Assembly: GCA_022605955.1 (NCBI GenBank)
Contig: JAKCOZ010000021.1
Coordinates: 16,170,161 to 16,234,160 of the forward strand
DNA length: 64,000 bases
Source of the DNA: Rallus limicola
Lineage: Eukaryota > Chordata > Aves > Gruiformes > Rallidae
Reading direction: 5' to 3'
Part shown: positions 52,861 to 64,000 of the stretch, in pieces
Position numbering within the stretch: the first letter of the stretch is position 1
Layout of the letters: every line of letters starts with the position of its first letter
Notes under the pieces: model-generated
What the model was told of the DNA's origin: nothing
Database searches by the model: none
Seen by the model: the letters and a program-made list of their open reading frames with translations, nothing else
Program-made: the position numbers and the translations under genes

Positions 52861-55768
52861 CATTATCTACCCTTTTAAAAAAGTTGATTCCCACATCCCA
52901 GTGTCAAAACACAGCACGCCAGAACGGGAGGAACATTTCTAGCTGATCATGAGGCTCCATTTCCCCCAGATGCCAATAACCTGGCCAAAGGCTGAGCCTC
53001 TAAGTGGGCTCCACCGTCCAGCCAAACAAGGAAGCATTTCTCAACAGCAGCCACAGCAATGACTCGGAGCAATACGGTAAATCTAATCTACCCTTCCACC
53101 CTCTTTTGGCTTGCAAGTCAGGCAGCTCATTCTTTTTCCTCTCTGGGTTCTCAGGAGAATTCTCTCTGCTAATTTCTTCTTTCCTGTAAACAAACTTCAA
53201 ATGAAACTTTCATTAGAAAACGGAGCACAATCCATTACCAGCGTCTGTCTCAGGACCGGACACCTTTTCCCCAGTTCCACACCAATTCGTGGCACAAACA
53301 GAAGTGACAGTGGCTGCTCCAACCAGCCAGCCCAGAGGCAAAGCCCAAAACCCGGGCACTGCCGCTGCCGCCCTTCTCCTTCCTGCCTTTCCCAGCTCTC
53401 CAGAGGGATGTCCTCACCCCGCAGTAAAGCCCCATCGCTTTGTTTCCAACGTTCAAGGGATTGAGCGATCAAGGGTCAGGCAATGTGCGTGCAGCTCCTC
53501 TTCTGCAAGGGGAAGTTGGATCCTGCTGGTGCATTCAAAAGGCCACACCCAAACATCGGAGCAGGGCTCCCGGCACCGCACAGGGTTTGGAAAACAACAT
53601 CCTTGCTCCTCTCCTTATCTACAGTCCAACATTCACAGCTGCTCTGCAGACACTCGCAGCCAGTGCTTTCTGAGGCAGCCACTCGCATGTGCAGGGCTCG
53701 CACTCGGCGTTTCTGTCCCACTTTCCATTCACCAATCTTGGAGCACCGTGCGTGCACGCGCCTGCCGAGCCTCTCAACTTCCCTCCAAGTTAGGAAAGTT
53801 CTCTTCCTAGAACAGAGCTGGAAACCTCAGGTACCGACAGCTGCCACGGCTGGTCCAAGAACGCAGCGAGTCGCTGGCAGATCCAGGAACACAATCAAGA
53901 GCTGGGAACTGCAAGGCTTTAGCTGCTAGACAGTGTTTCCTCGCCGTCGGCTCTCCTTCCTGGAGAACAACCTCCCATAGCGTGGGCTGGAGCAGGGAGG
54001 GCGGGGGGGGGAAGCTACTCTTACAACCCTATCTCGTGCATGTATGCAGGGCTATCGGTAACCTGCTTATTTTACAGCCAGGCTCAGTTTCTCAGGGGCT
54101 GCCTCGCAAGTCTCTCTCCAGTCATTTACACGCTGTGCCTCACGCTTAATATTCCAGGCTCTGAGTCTCAGGACGGTTTATTTTCTCTCTTTGAGTCCTC
54201 TTATTCTAAAACGTGTCCTTTCACGCCACAGCCTACTATATCCTGATGGGATTTCCTTCCGTGGAGCAGGAGCCGAGGCTGTGCGCCGTGCAAGCTCCCC
54301 AGCACGCAGACACACTCGGCTTCCCACCAGAAGCAGCCGTGTTTTTAGAGTCAACAAAAGGCAACGCGTGACTGCCAGCCCCCAGAGCTGCTCCACCTCC
54401 GTGCCAGCCACGACCTGCCCGGTACAGACAGCCCCCAGACCTGCCAAACCTGGCCAGGGGCAGAGCCTTGCCAGCCACAGCAGCAGCAGCAGCACAGCGC
54501 TTGGGGACGAGCTCTCAGGAAAGCGGCTTCATCTCTGTCTCAGCGACTGTTTAAACCCAGCCCTCTGAGCATGCCAAGAAGGTATTGAACCAGATTTGAC
54601 CCTAACTTAACCAGTTCAGCGCAGAGAAAGGCTTACTAATGGAAGATAAAACACTCCAGGTCAAAGATTGATACTGCAGCCACAAATACTGTGGTGGTCG
54701 TTGCTTCAAAGAGCCCGAGGAGCCTTAAAGCACAAGGCTGTTGGCTGGCTGTGGTGGCAGCGAGCTGTGACTGCGCTACCTACTCGTGTGTGCAATTCAC
54801 ACACCAAACAGAACATCCCCAGGGCTCTTTGTCAGGACACTTACGTCCTTATTTACTGCAATTTCTGCCCATTTCTAAGGAACGTGGCAAAAGCAAGTGT
54901 TACTTCCCCAAAACAGGCGAAGGAGTTAATTTAAACCGGCGAGCAGCAAATGGAAGAGGAAAGGAGGACCATCACCCCCTCCCCCTTCTTTAAGAGCTCT
55001 TCCTCTGGGACAATCCCACACACACACCCCCCGAGGAGTGTTCCCACCGCCCCGAAGTGGAGAGGGATGCTGCGGGGCAAAGGAAGCGGCCCCGGCACCC
55101 CCCTTCCCGCAGCCGCTGCCCCCGCGTTCCTGCTGTTCAGCGGAGAGGTGCTGAACGCGGGGGCACCGGGCCCGGGGGGGCACACGACACCCGAGAGGTT
55201 CGGCCCTGTCGACACCCCCCCCACACACACACCCCTCTTCCCTCCGGTACCCCGCACCCGCCTCCCCAGCACCTGAACTTGCCGGGCGGGCGTTCGCTTT
55301 GCCATGCGAGGCAGCGATGGGTGTCTCGATGCCCATAAACCGCGCGGTGTGAAAGGGCACTTTGCTCCCTCACGAGCACCGGGAAGCGGGTGTCGGGGAG
55401 GTGTCGGGGGAGGAAAGGGGGGAAGGGAAGTCCGGGATTTGGAGGAGGGGGGGGGGGGAGGCCCAGCGGAGCAACACTGCCGGCTGAGTGTGTGTGTGTG
55501 TGCCCCCCATACACGCGCACGCACACACACCCACGGGCTGGGGGAACCGGCGTTTCTCCCGGCGGGACGCGGTTCCCACGCGTGTCTCCCCGCGGCAGCG
55601 AGATGCCGAGCACCGGGCGAGCATCCCCGTCCCGCCCCCCGCAGCCCTCCGCCCGCAGGTAAATAAATACAGCCGCGATGGAGACCTGCCCCTCGCGTGT
55701 GCCCGGAGCCGGGGCTGGCGCACGGGGCTCGGCGTGCAGCGGGGATTGACACGTAAGTAGGGCTTTAC

Positions 55769-55900
55769 CTCCAGGGAGGCGGCTATTTCCAGCACAATCC
55801 CCGCCCGGGGCCGGGGCGAACGGCGCGGCGATGGCGGCGGTAGCGCGGGGCCGGTGCCCGGGAATTGATGGGGCCGGAGCGCTCCCGCCGCCGCCTCCTC
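55769..55900 (-). ncRNA. Candidate non-coding first exon of NOL4L (donor at 55769)
   Basis: Minus-strand sequence ending CCTCCCTGGAG before GTAAAGCC. The 5' end is unknown and the upper limit given is arbitrary. Low-confidence prediction from a donor motif and CpG context only. Confidence 0.25.
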
Positions 55901-56243
55901 CCACTTTCTTCTACGCTTTTGTGCTCTTCCGGGGAAGGGGGAGCGGAGCCGGGCGCGGGGAAGGACGCGCCAACCTCCCCCCCTCCCCGCCGCCGGGCAG
56001 CCGGGAGGGCGACCCGCAACTTCCCGGGGAAGCGGGGCGGTGCGGCCGCTCCCCCCGGAGTTGGGGTAGGGCCCGGTGGCCGCCCCCCTCCCCCCTCGCG
56101 CCCCGCCCCGCCCCGCCCGCCAATTGCCTCCCCCCTCCCCGTAACCGCGTGGAGCCCCCGCACCCCGCGCATCCCCCCCCCCGCACCGGGGCTGGGGCCG
56201 CCGCCGGGGACCGGGGGTCGGAGCCCCGCGGGCGGGCGCCTAC

Positions 56244-56600
56244 CTGGAGCGGGGCCTGGGGCCTGCCGGCCTGCGCCAGCCCGGCGGCGCGGCTGGGAGC
56301 GCGGGGCGGAGGGACGGAGGGAGGGGGCCCGGGCTGGCGGCGCTCCGGAGAGGCTGACAACCAGCTGCTGCCCGGGGAGAGGGGCCGGCGCTGCGGAGCG
56401 CGTCACTCCCGGCTCCCGGGGGGGGGGGTGTGTAGGGGGGGTGGGGGGGTGTGGAGAAGCGGAGGGGGGCGAGCGGGGCCCGGCCGCGGGCGGAGGGGGC
56501 GGGGGCGGCGGGGGAAGGGGAGCGGGGCCGCGGGGGGCGGGCGCACCGGGCCGGGCGCGGCGGGGGGCGCGGGGAGCCGCGCCTGGAAGAGCACATTGTG
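56244..56600 (-). ncRNA. Candidate non-coding first exon of NOL4L (donor at 56244)
   Basis: Ends CCCGCTCCAG before GTAGGCGCC, a better donor match than the one at 55769. The 5' end is not determinable. Alternative to the previous entry; both may be used. Confidence 0.3.
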
Positions 56601-56689
56601 GAGAGCCGGGGAGGGCCCTTCCTCCCGGAGGAAGAGACAATGTCCAGAGCCGGGGCGCCTGCTGGAGAGCCGCGAGAATGCACGGCCGG

Positions 56690-56745
56690 CGGCGCGGCTC
56701 GGTACGGCGCGGCTCGGTACGGCACGGATCGGTACGGCACGGCCG
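56690..56745 (+). repeat. 15-bp GC-rich tandem repeat, about 3.7 copies
   Basis: Unit GGTACGGCRCGGMTC at 56701, 56716 and 56731, with a partial copy before. Lies in the CpG island. Confidence 0.9.
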
Positions 56746-56753
56746 GGGGGGGG

Positions 56754-56838
56754 GCTGCGACCCGCCCGGGGACTCAGCTCGGCACGGCCCGGCGGGGGCG
56801 GGGGGGGAGCTGCAACCCATCCGGGGACTCAGCTCGGC
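56754..56838 (+). repeat. 55-bp-period degenerate tandem repeat
   Basis: The 30-bp segment at 56754-56783 recurs at 56809-56838 with three differences. A further, weaker copy follows to about 56910. G-runs of 8-12 separate the units. Confidence 0.8.
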
Positions 56839-58239
56839 GCAGCATGGGGGGCTGCAAGCTGCCCGGCTCGGTTCGGCACGGCACGGTGACCCGCAGCCCG
56901 CCCGGGGACGCCCGGCTCCGGGCCGGGCAGCGCCGGGGTTTGGCCGTACCGCGGGGGCGCAAGTTCTGGGACCCCGGCAGTGAATGCCCGGGGAGCTGGG
57001 TGGGTGCCCCGCAGGCCCCTTCCCCTGCGCTCGCTGGGTGCAGCGGTGCCCAGGCCCCGTGCTGCCTCCTTTGCTGAATCCTTTTGTTTCAGATGATTCT
57101 CCCTGTCTCACCGTGGGAGCTGAAGAGGACCCTACTCTGCGGGCAGCAGCAGCATCACTCAACGCTGCAGCTTCTGCCTGCACGTTGTATCTCGGCTGTT
57201 GTTAAATCAGCGGCTCTTCAGGGCAGCTCCTTGACAGCGAGGCTGCCCACCCAGCTCAGCCGTGCCCCCCAGCACAGCCCTGCGTGAGGCAGGTCCCTGG
57301 GAGGGATGGGGATGCTGCGGCCTGGCTCCGGGCTGGGGATGCTGTGATCCGGCTCTGAGCAGGCAGCACATGGTGTCCTGGCATCCCAGGGACTGTACCC
57401 GCTCCCGAGGGCAGCAGGTCGGTGACCTCCTGCCTGGCTGGAGATGGCCTCCCTGGACACCAGCTCCTCAGCATCCCCCTCCCCAGCCCCTTTCACGTCT
57501 CTGGCTGTTGAATGGTTCTGAAGGAAATTTTCACCCAATAACCCAGTGTGAGGGGTTCGGCAGCGCAGCCTGTGGCAGGCTGGTGCCGGAGCCAGGATGG
57601 GAACTGCCACATTCGTGTTTACGGCTTGTTAGTGCGGATGTCCAATTATGATGTTTTCTACTCCAGTGTTAACCACTTCACTGCCAGGGACAGCGTGTAA
57701 GGGAGGAGGGGCAGCTCGGGGAGATCCAAGGCTGGAGATGAAAACCCATACCGCTCAGGACTGAGTTTCCATCTCCTCCAGGTTGATCTATGGAGCCAGA
57801 GGCTGAAGGGTGAGAGTGGAGCCCTGGGAGCCTCCTGCAGGATGCAGCCAGCCGGGAGGGCAGTGGGCTGCGAGCCCCCAGGCACAGGGGCCTGCTGTAC
57901 CCTGGCTTCCAGCTCATGGCTGCTGCTCCTCCCTGAAGCTAAAATAAAATCCTGACCATTTAAGGTGAATAGGAGACTTGCTGTGGACCTCAGTGGAGAG
58001 AGCTTTAACCCCTTCCCATTGCCAGGCTTTGTTTATTCCTTGCACTCCCTTCAGCCCCCAGCTAGACCAGCTTAAAGCCATTTAGGATAGCACCTCCCAA
58101 TGGGAGCGAGGTGCCTGCCCCTCTGGAGAGCTCACAGGGGACACAAACCAGCCAGGGTGCAAGTTTGAAGCTCGATCACTATTCTCTGCTGCCTCACCAT
58201 GTGGACACTCTTATTTTATACTAAGTGCCTTTGTGTGGG

Positions 58240-58274
58240 TTAGGTTAATCCACTTTGGAAACGGATTAACCTAA
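58240..58274. repeat. Perfect 12-bp inverted repeat (TTAGGTTAATCC / GGATTAACCTAA)
   Basis: Arms 58240-58251 and 58263-58274 with an 11-bp spacer. Each arm contains TAATCC, the core of OTX/PITX/CRX-class homeodomain sites, facing each other. Confidence 0.9.
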
Positions 58275-59126
58275 ATTTCACATCGGCAAACTGAGTGTGG
58301 AGCAGCCACATCCACAGAGGGGGCGAGGGAGGAACAGCAGCTCAGCGATAGCTGCTGGGCAGGAGCTTTTCCCCATGCCGGGGAGGGGTCCTGACCCCAA
58401 GGGGGGGTCACTGCTGTTACAAGTGGGGTCATGAGCCCGACAGAAACGCAATTGTTTGTGCCAGTGCTCGGGGTCATGAGGCTGGCAGAAGTGGGGCTCA
58501 CCGGCGGAAGAGGGGCTGCCTCCAGAAAAACCTGGGGCAGCGCTGGGAAGCGGCATGCCAAGCTCCTTCCTAGGGCCTGTTTTTCGGATTCAAATTATCT
58601 AGGGGGAAATAACTGGCAATTAGATACAGAATAGGTAATAATAATTTATCAAGCTGTCAGGAACAGGGGTAAGTGCCTTACGGGATTACGTGTTTAAAAA
58701 AACCCACTACTACTGTTATCATGTTATATATATATATAATACACACCAGATATATTATTTATAAGTCGCTTCCTTCCCTCTCTTCTCACGTGTTCATTGC
58801 TTCAGGTCCCTGCAAAGCCACAGATCTGCCCATGCAGAAAACCTGGGGTTCCCTGCCAGGCTGTGCTTGCTCGGACAGGGTCCCATCCGATGCCACCACA
58901 ACCTGAGCTGCAGGTCCTGAGAAGAGCCGTGCCCTGGCTGTAACAGCCCTGCACCACACGTACCGGGCAGTGTCACTTCTAGGGACATTGCTAACGGTGC
59001 CCTGACCTCATCTGTTGTAATTTCCTAAGGCAAGGCTCTGCAAAAATACCAGGGCTGATATCAAACCCAGGAATAAACTACATTTAAGGCACTGTAGGAG
59101 CTTGAATAGTTCTGCTGTGGAGGGTG

Positions 59127-59333
59127 GGCACAGTGATCTAGCGGTGAGAGCTGGGGACTGCAGGACAGCAGGATCTGGCCATCATGCCAGAGGAGCCACT
59201 GACTCATGCGCGACCTTGTGCGAGTCACTTGATGTTCTTGTGCCTCTGAAAAGTAGGTTAAATAACAAACGGGACCTCCTGCACTGGGTCCTCCGTGACC
59301 ATCAGATCCTACTGGGAAATAAGCATTAAAATG
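59127..59333 (+). mobile_element. MIR-like ancient SINE
   Basis: Carries the MIR order of landmarks: a tRNA-like head (AGTGATCTAGCGGTGAGAG), then GACCTTGTGCGAGTCACTT (core GACCTTGGGCAAGTCACTT) and TTGTGCCTCTG, then GTTAAATAA. Heavily diverged. Ancient MIR relics are present in birds at low density. Confidence 0.7.
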
Positions 59334-60204
59334 TGACTCTCTCAGGGGCGAGGCCGGTGAGGAAAGGGGGACAGAGGGACGGCACCGCAGAGGAGCTGCC
59401 GAGGGAGGGCCCCAGTTGCGTGGCACGAGGGGGACAGCTTTTACCTGTGCTGAAAATACAGCATTAACTTATCTGCCATCCAGAGCAGAGCCAGGAAAAA
59501 AAAGGAGAGCAAAGACTTGGGAAAGTTTATTACAGGCTGGATTTGCTGTGGGCTGAGGGTTGTATTCCCACTGCATCTTGGTCACTCCTTCTGCAAAAGC
59601 AGCAGTTGGCATCTGGCATATGTGTAAATAAAAGGGTTTTTTTTTCCCAGGAGCCAAGACCAAAAGATGTAAAGGAAATAAAGCTCTGTACTTGACAGGG
59701 GACACCAGTCACTGCCAAGTGAAGGAGCAGGAAAGTTCTTTCTGCAGCTGGAATTTGCCTGGAGTACAGGGAATGGGTGTTTGAAGGGACGGCTCAATCA
59801 CACTCAAATTCCAAAGCAGGAATGTCTGCACTGTGTTAGACATTGAGGATGACCCTCCCAGCTTATCAAAATCCAAATGGAGTCGACAGAAACAGTGCCA
59901 AACCTATTGCTGGTTAATCACAAGCCATCCCATGTGTTTCAGAATCCAGCCCTGCGAGTAAAACCGACTCCTCACACACTGCTCTGGCACACACAAGGCT
60001 CATGATGTGGGACTTAGGGGTCTGTGCAACCAAGCAAGGTGCAAGCCTGCCTGTGCAGGTTTAACAGCAGCAGAAACAAAAGCAAGTACATGATTCAAGG
60101 TTAAAAAGCTGAACCACAGAGCTTCATCTTCTGCAATAACGGAAATCATTAATAACGGTTCGCGCTCTCAAAGTAGTTGCCATCCAAGCTCTTGAAGAGC
60201 TTTA

Positions 60205-60345
60205 TTAGCGAACGAGACCTCAGAAGTCTCTCTAAGGTATTATCCCCTTTTTAAAGGGAGAAGGCAATTAAGAAACAGCCATTTGTGTGACTTGATCAAA
60301 GTCAACATTCAGCATGTCAGCTCCTGAGCTTGGGAGACGATGCAG
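60205..60345 (-). mobile_element. MIR-like SINE fragment, reverse orientation
   Basis: TATTATCCCCTTTTTAAAGG, a GAAAC-like spacer, then GTGTGACTTGATCAAAGTCA. These match the reversed MIR core (ATTATCCCC..., GTGACTTGCCCAAGGTCA). Weaker than the copy at 59127. Confidence 0.55.
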
Positions 60346-63300
60346 AGCCCCTCGCAGGGCGAAGCTCTCCACAGGTACAGGACACATCTAATGGGATCTG
60401 TGAGACTATTCCATGGACATTCAGTGCTTTCATCACTGTGCAGTACAGGTCTCCACTTGCTCCCCTGGGAATTTCTCCTAGCCCTGTTTTTATAGGACCT
60501 GCACCAAAACTTTGTTTCCAAAGTTCTCTGGGAAGAGCTGCCTTTGATGCTGGTCACTGCACAGGGAACCTGCAGCATCTCTCCTCACCAAACGGGAGGT
60601 ACTTGGAAGAAATGATGAATTAAAGAAAGGTTATGTGGTTTCTGGCCCCACTCATTCAGTGTTCCCAGAAACAGGCTGAAGCAGCTTGGCTTTAAGAGGC
60701 TGCTTGGGCTGCACTGCGGGATAAGGGTGCCCCAGGGGTGGGTGGTGGAAGGCAGTTGGTTCTCATCACCCCTGGGTGATCAGCCTCAGCACAGAAGAGC
60801 CTTGCTGCAGGCAGAGCAGGGAACCCACGTGGGCTTTGTGTGGGCCAGCCTGTGTGGGTGACAGCTGAGCTCTGTGCAGTCACTATCATCAGCCCGATGA
60901 CTCCCAGTGCTCCCCAATCAAGTGCCACCAACCCATCCTTCCCACCGCAGGCTCCTACTGCACCAGGAGTGAGATAAACTCCCCCAAAACTGCAAAGAGC
61001 CAGAGACTTGGGATCAGGCTTCATTTGAGGACAGAAGCTGCAGTGGCAGGATCTATCCCAGCCAGCCCAAGCTGAGGGATCAAATGGATCCCTTGCTGCA
61101 CTGAGCAAACAGCAAGCTTACAGCAGGGGAGAAACACTGAGAGGTCTGCACAACAGGACAGAGAAGCTCTGAAGGTTTTACTAGCTGGGAACTCCAGAGT
61201 TTATCCTGATAACAGAAAGGAGTTGCCCTTCACTGAAGGCAAGCCATTCACAGGAGTCTGAAACCAGGCTAAATGGTTTGATCATCTGACCTCCTGCATC
61301 TTGTGAGCCATGACATGGCCAAGGATGGAAGTTCTGCTAAACTATCTCTGCCAGTAAAGAATCTTGCTACAACAGCCAGACCTGCCTCCCCAGCTTTTCC
61401 CTGCACCAAGTCTGTCATCCAGGGCAGAACTGGAATTTCCCAGCCAGAGCCCACTGGTGCCACCAGAAGCTCCATCTCCACTAGTGGGCTTTGCTGATGC
61501 AGATCTATGAGCAAACCCTTATCACACAGATTAAATCCGCTTTTCAAACCCCTACAGTCTGTGTGTACAGACAATATTCCCTTTTCTCCTGTAAGAGTGC
61601 ATTTAGGTGCTGCAAAATGTCTTAAAAATTAGCACCAGGGAACAAAGATCTTCCCCAACCCAGGAAAAGCCTCTTGAATGAAAGTTATCTCATCAAGTTG
61701 ATTTAGAGATACTTATTCCTGACGATCTTTAATGGACTGGGAAGTACCTTATCATCCTCATGTGATGCAAATGCATCATCCCACTTCCTTCCAAATACTG
61801 ACTGCATTTTTCTGCCCATCTAGGAGTCACTCAGCACTCAAACAAAGAAATCCAGGTCCCAGCAGCTGCCACCAGCTAGATTTGGGATCTGGACTATGTG
61901 AAATGAGATGTCTGCAATTCTCACTAGTGAACTTACAAGACTGAGAATCTAGCATGCCTGCTTCAGCCATGCTCCCCTCCCTGCATCCCCTGTGCCAGTC
62001 CTGCACCCCCAGGATTAGCATGGAGATGGATCTGAAGCAGAAGGAAGCAAGAGAGCTGCCAGGGGAAGCATCTCAGCTGTTCTGGTAATATCAGGCCCTT
62101 CTGAGACACTGAAGTAGGCAAACACAGTAATGTGTGGACCAGGGAGAAGGCAGAGTGGAAGGAGCAGGACTCAACATTACAAACCAGTGATGCTCACGAA
62201 GCTCCATGAGCTCCCAAGATGCCCCAGAGAAGGCTCAATCCTCACCAGCGTTAGAGGAAGCCAACTCCCAGTACACCTTCAGGGTCTGAGCCCTTCCATG
62301 TCCCCTTCCAGGAGTGTCTTTGCTCTTCAGGTTAAAACATTGCTCGAGTTTGTGTTTTGAAACCCACTGCACATCCACACCCCACCTCACACTCCAGGGT
62401 TACAGGGAACGTCCTGGGTGGATGGACTGTGTGACAGCGCAGGACAAGGCTCTGTCCCTCTCATACACTTAAAAGTCAGTGTAGCAAAGCCATAGCAACA
62501 AGAAAAGTGCTGGTGTTATTTCCCATCCAAGAGCAGCTCCTGCCATTCACTGATTGCATGCCCTTCTGTCAGCAGCCACTGAAGCAACCTTTGAGAATGT
62601 TTCTGTATCATTTAAACCTGGTTCCTCAGCCCTGGACTGTGTCTGCCAAGGTAGTGACAACATCTCCAGAGCAGAGAGTGAGTCTGGCATTTCAGGGCTG
62701 GGATTTCTTCTTCTAAAACCTTCATATTCCACCAGCTACCAGTGGAAATCGTGCCCAACAGTGTGGCATGACATCAAAATCCAGGGCTGAGGCTGAATGA
62801 GCCAGAAAAGACTGTCTAGGAAACGACTGCAATAAACTCAAACCACCAATCACTTCTAAATGCTAATATTTATCATTTGGAAATGAGCTGGAAGGACCAT
62901 TATAGATAAATATCAGATGTCTCCTTTTCATTCTTTTTTGCTGCTAGATTGGGAAGGTCAGGAGTTCAGGGACTTTAATGCCTCAGTAGATACCCTGGAA
63001 TAGGGGTGATCTGGCACTCTGTGGAATGGGCAAGGGGCTGGACTTTTCTCCCACATGTCCAAAATGTGAACGAAGCCTCACACCCCAGAAGCTCCTGCAT
63101 GTCCTGGCAAACCCAGTTTAAGCAACATGGGTCACAGTTGTTGCCCATCACACCAGAATAAATGTACTGGCTCCCAGAAATACATTGGAATATATTCTGC
63201 AGGAACTCTTCATTTTGTGAGCAACCATGTCAAGAGCTCCTCTCCTGACTGGGTTTTTCCCTAAGCAGAGATGAAATGCTTCCTCTAAGGTTCTTCTGGC

Positions 63301-64000
63301 TGTGCTTCCTTGTGGAGACACCGCTGCCCTAATACTGACGTGCTTAACAGCACTAATAAATTACAGTTACAGCCACCCTTTTTTTTTTTTTTCCTTTCCC
63401 CTGAATAATGAAGTTAAAAGGCCACTTTGGCATAAATTCATTCACTGTTACCCCAAGTGAAGCGAGTTCCTGATGGTGCTGCTGCATACCAATAATTGCT
63501 TTTGGCAAAAGCCAAGTTGCACACAAGCCCCTTGCTTAATTTATTGCTGTTATCACCATCAGATGTTGATGGGTGCAGGGCAGGAAGGTGGCACAGAGCT
63601 GAGCTCGAGAGGAACCAGCACCCTTTTGGAAATGTTAATAGATGAAAGCCACACAGAGTATATTTGGGGAGTGCTAACCACCTTGAAAAGCAGGCAGGGT
63701 TTTCTTCCTGCTTCTGCAGGAGCAGCAAAGTCAGAGTTATTTCTGTCGCCTTTAGAGGAGGTGTGCAGTTTGTAAACACCTGGAACCCCCATAACTGCAG
63801 CTCCCCAAACATAAAGCTCCATCCCTGGGGAGAGGCAGAGCAGCAGCCCACCTTTCACAGCCCATGTTCCCCCATGGCTGCCAGGATCCTCCAGTAAAGG
63901 AAGGATGGTGCTGGTGTGTTTCCAGTGTAAAGGATGAAGGAAAAAAAATACCAGGAGAACGCTTGGAGGAGGGAACTGAAGCCTGGAATTGATATTCTCA

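Larger units (their letters stand above)
49631..54940 (-). other. NOL4L: NOL4L intron between the 49.5-kb exon and the second CpG island
   Basis: 5.3 kb. Contains two candidate regulatory islands (50785-51060 and 51700-51870), a CT-rich simple repeat at 50424-50455 and a CR1 copy (52577-52860). No exon is recognised. Confidence 0.75.
54950..57080 (-). promoter_or_regulatory. Second CpG island, candidate alternative NOL4L promoter
   Basis: CpG density rises abruptly at about 54950 and falls at about 57080. Minus-strand splice-donor candidates are CCAG|GTAGGC (exon base 56244) and GGAG|GTAAAG (exon base 55769). Either could splice to the acceptor at 49630, giving a non-coding leader for the 427-residue form, since no in-frame ATG was seen just before them. 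ORFs of 200-470 codons on both strands are GC artefacts. Confidence 0.5.
57081..64000 (-). other. Non-coding DNA upstream of the CpG island (probable long-isoform NOL4L intron)
   Basis: No exon recognised on either strand. It contains a perfect 12-bp inverted repeat (58240-58274), a TA-rich microsatellite (58723-58740), two MIR-like SINE fragments and AT-rich candidate regulatory stretches (59840-60180 and 62820-63000). If the long NOL4L isoform exists as in mammals, this is intronic. Confidence 0.6.

Noticed and set aside
54926..55360. Possible first coding exon of NOL4L reading MGIETPIAASHGKANARPAS on the minus strand
   Set aside because: The following donor (CAG|GTGCTG) is weak, and I recall no NOL4 or NOL4L isoform with this start. 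Not supportable without transcripts.
55783..57183. 466-codon minus-strand ORF and 352-372-codon plus-strand ORFs
   Set aside because: CpG-island artefacts with low-complexity Pro/Arg/Ala/Gly composition and open frames on both strands.

Overview
The window is vertebrate nuclear DNA, almost certainly from a bird. Three lines of sequence evidence point there. (i) It carries the tail of KIF3B, a complete ASXL1 and most of NOL4L, in the gene order of human 20q11.21. (ii) The recognisable recent transposons are all 5'-truncated CR1 LINE copies of the avian type. (iii) The genes are compact: the whole ASXL1 coding region fits in 18 kb, and several NOL4L introns are under 100 bp. The species cannot be read from the sequence. 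There are no bacterial, plasmid, phage, CRISPR or tRNA/rRNA features.

Layout. 1-468 (+): the last two coding exons of KIF3B, followed by a 3' UTR of about 3.6 kb. 4200-5187: CpG-island promoter of ASXL1, including an almost perfect inverted pair of ZNF143/THAP11-type motifs. 5188-23410 (+): ASXL1, 12 coding exons, 1523 residues by my splice joins. Its intron 1 holds a 34-copy, 20-bp minisatellite and CR1 fragments; two nearly identical CR1 copies bracket exons 3-9. 23411 to about 25.4 kb: ASXL1 3' UTR and downstream DNA. About 27.36-27.87 kb: candidate 3' end of NOL4L, convergent with ASXL1. 27.87-49.63 kb (-): NOL4L 3' UTR and seven coding exons. The short-form ORF is 427 residues. The most upstream exon seen is open 5' of its ATG, so a longer isoform presumably starts beyond the window. 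54.95-57.1 kb: a second CpG island inside the NOL4L locus, probably an alternative NOL4L promoter. 57.1-64 kb: non-coding DNA with two ancient MIR-like SINE fragments and candidate conserved elements.

How the genes relate. ASXL1 is the chromatin scaffold that activates the H2A deubiquitinase BAP1. KIF3B is a kinesin-2 motor subunit. NOL4L is a poorly characterised nuclear protein. They are neighbours by ancient synteny, not an operon or pathway. I found no undescribed biological system. The most informative signals are regulatory or structural: the inverted promoter motif pair, the interrupted G-tract at the position of the human ASXL1 frameshift hotspot, the paired CR1 copies, the block-structured minisatellite, and several candidate enhancers. 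Splice sites were placed by eye from GT/AG junctions, reading-frame continuity and remembered family sequence; none has been tested against transcripts.
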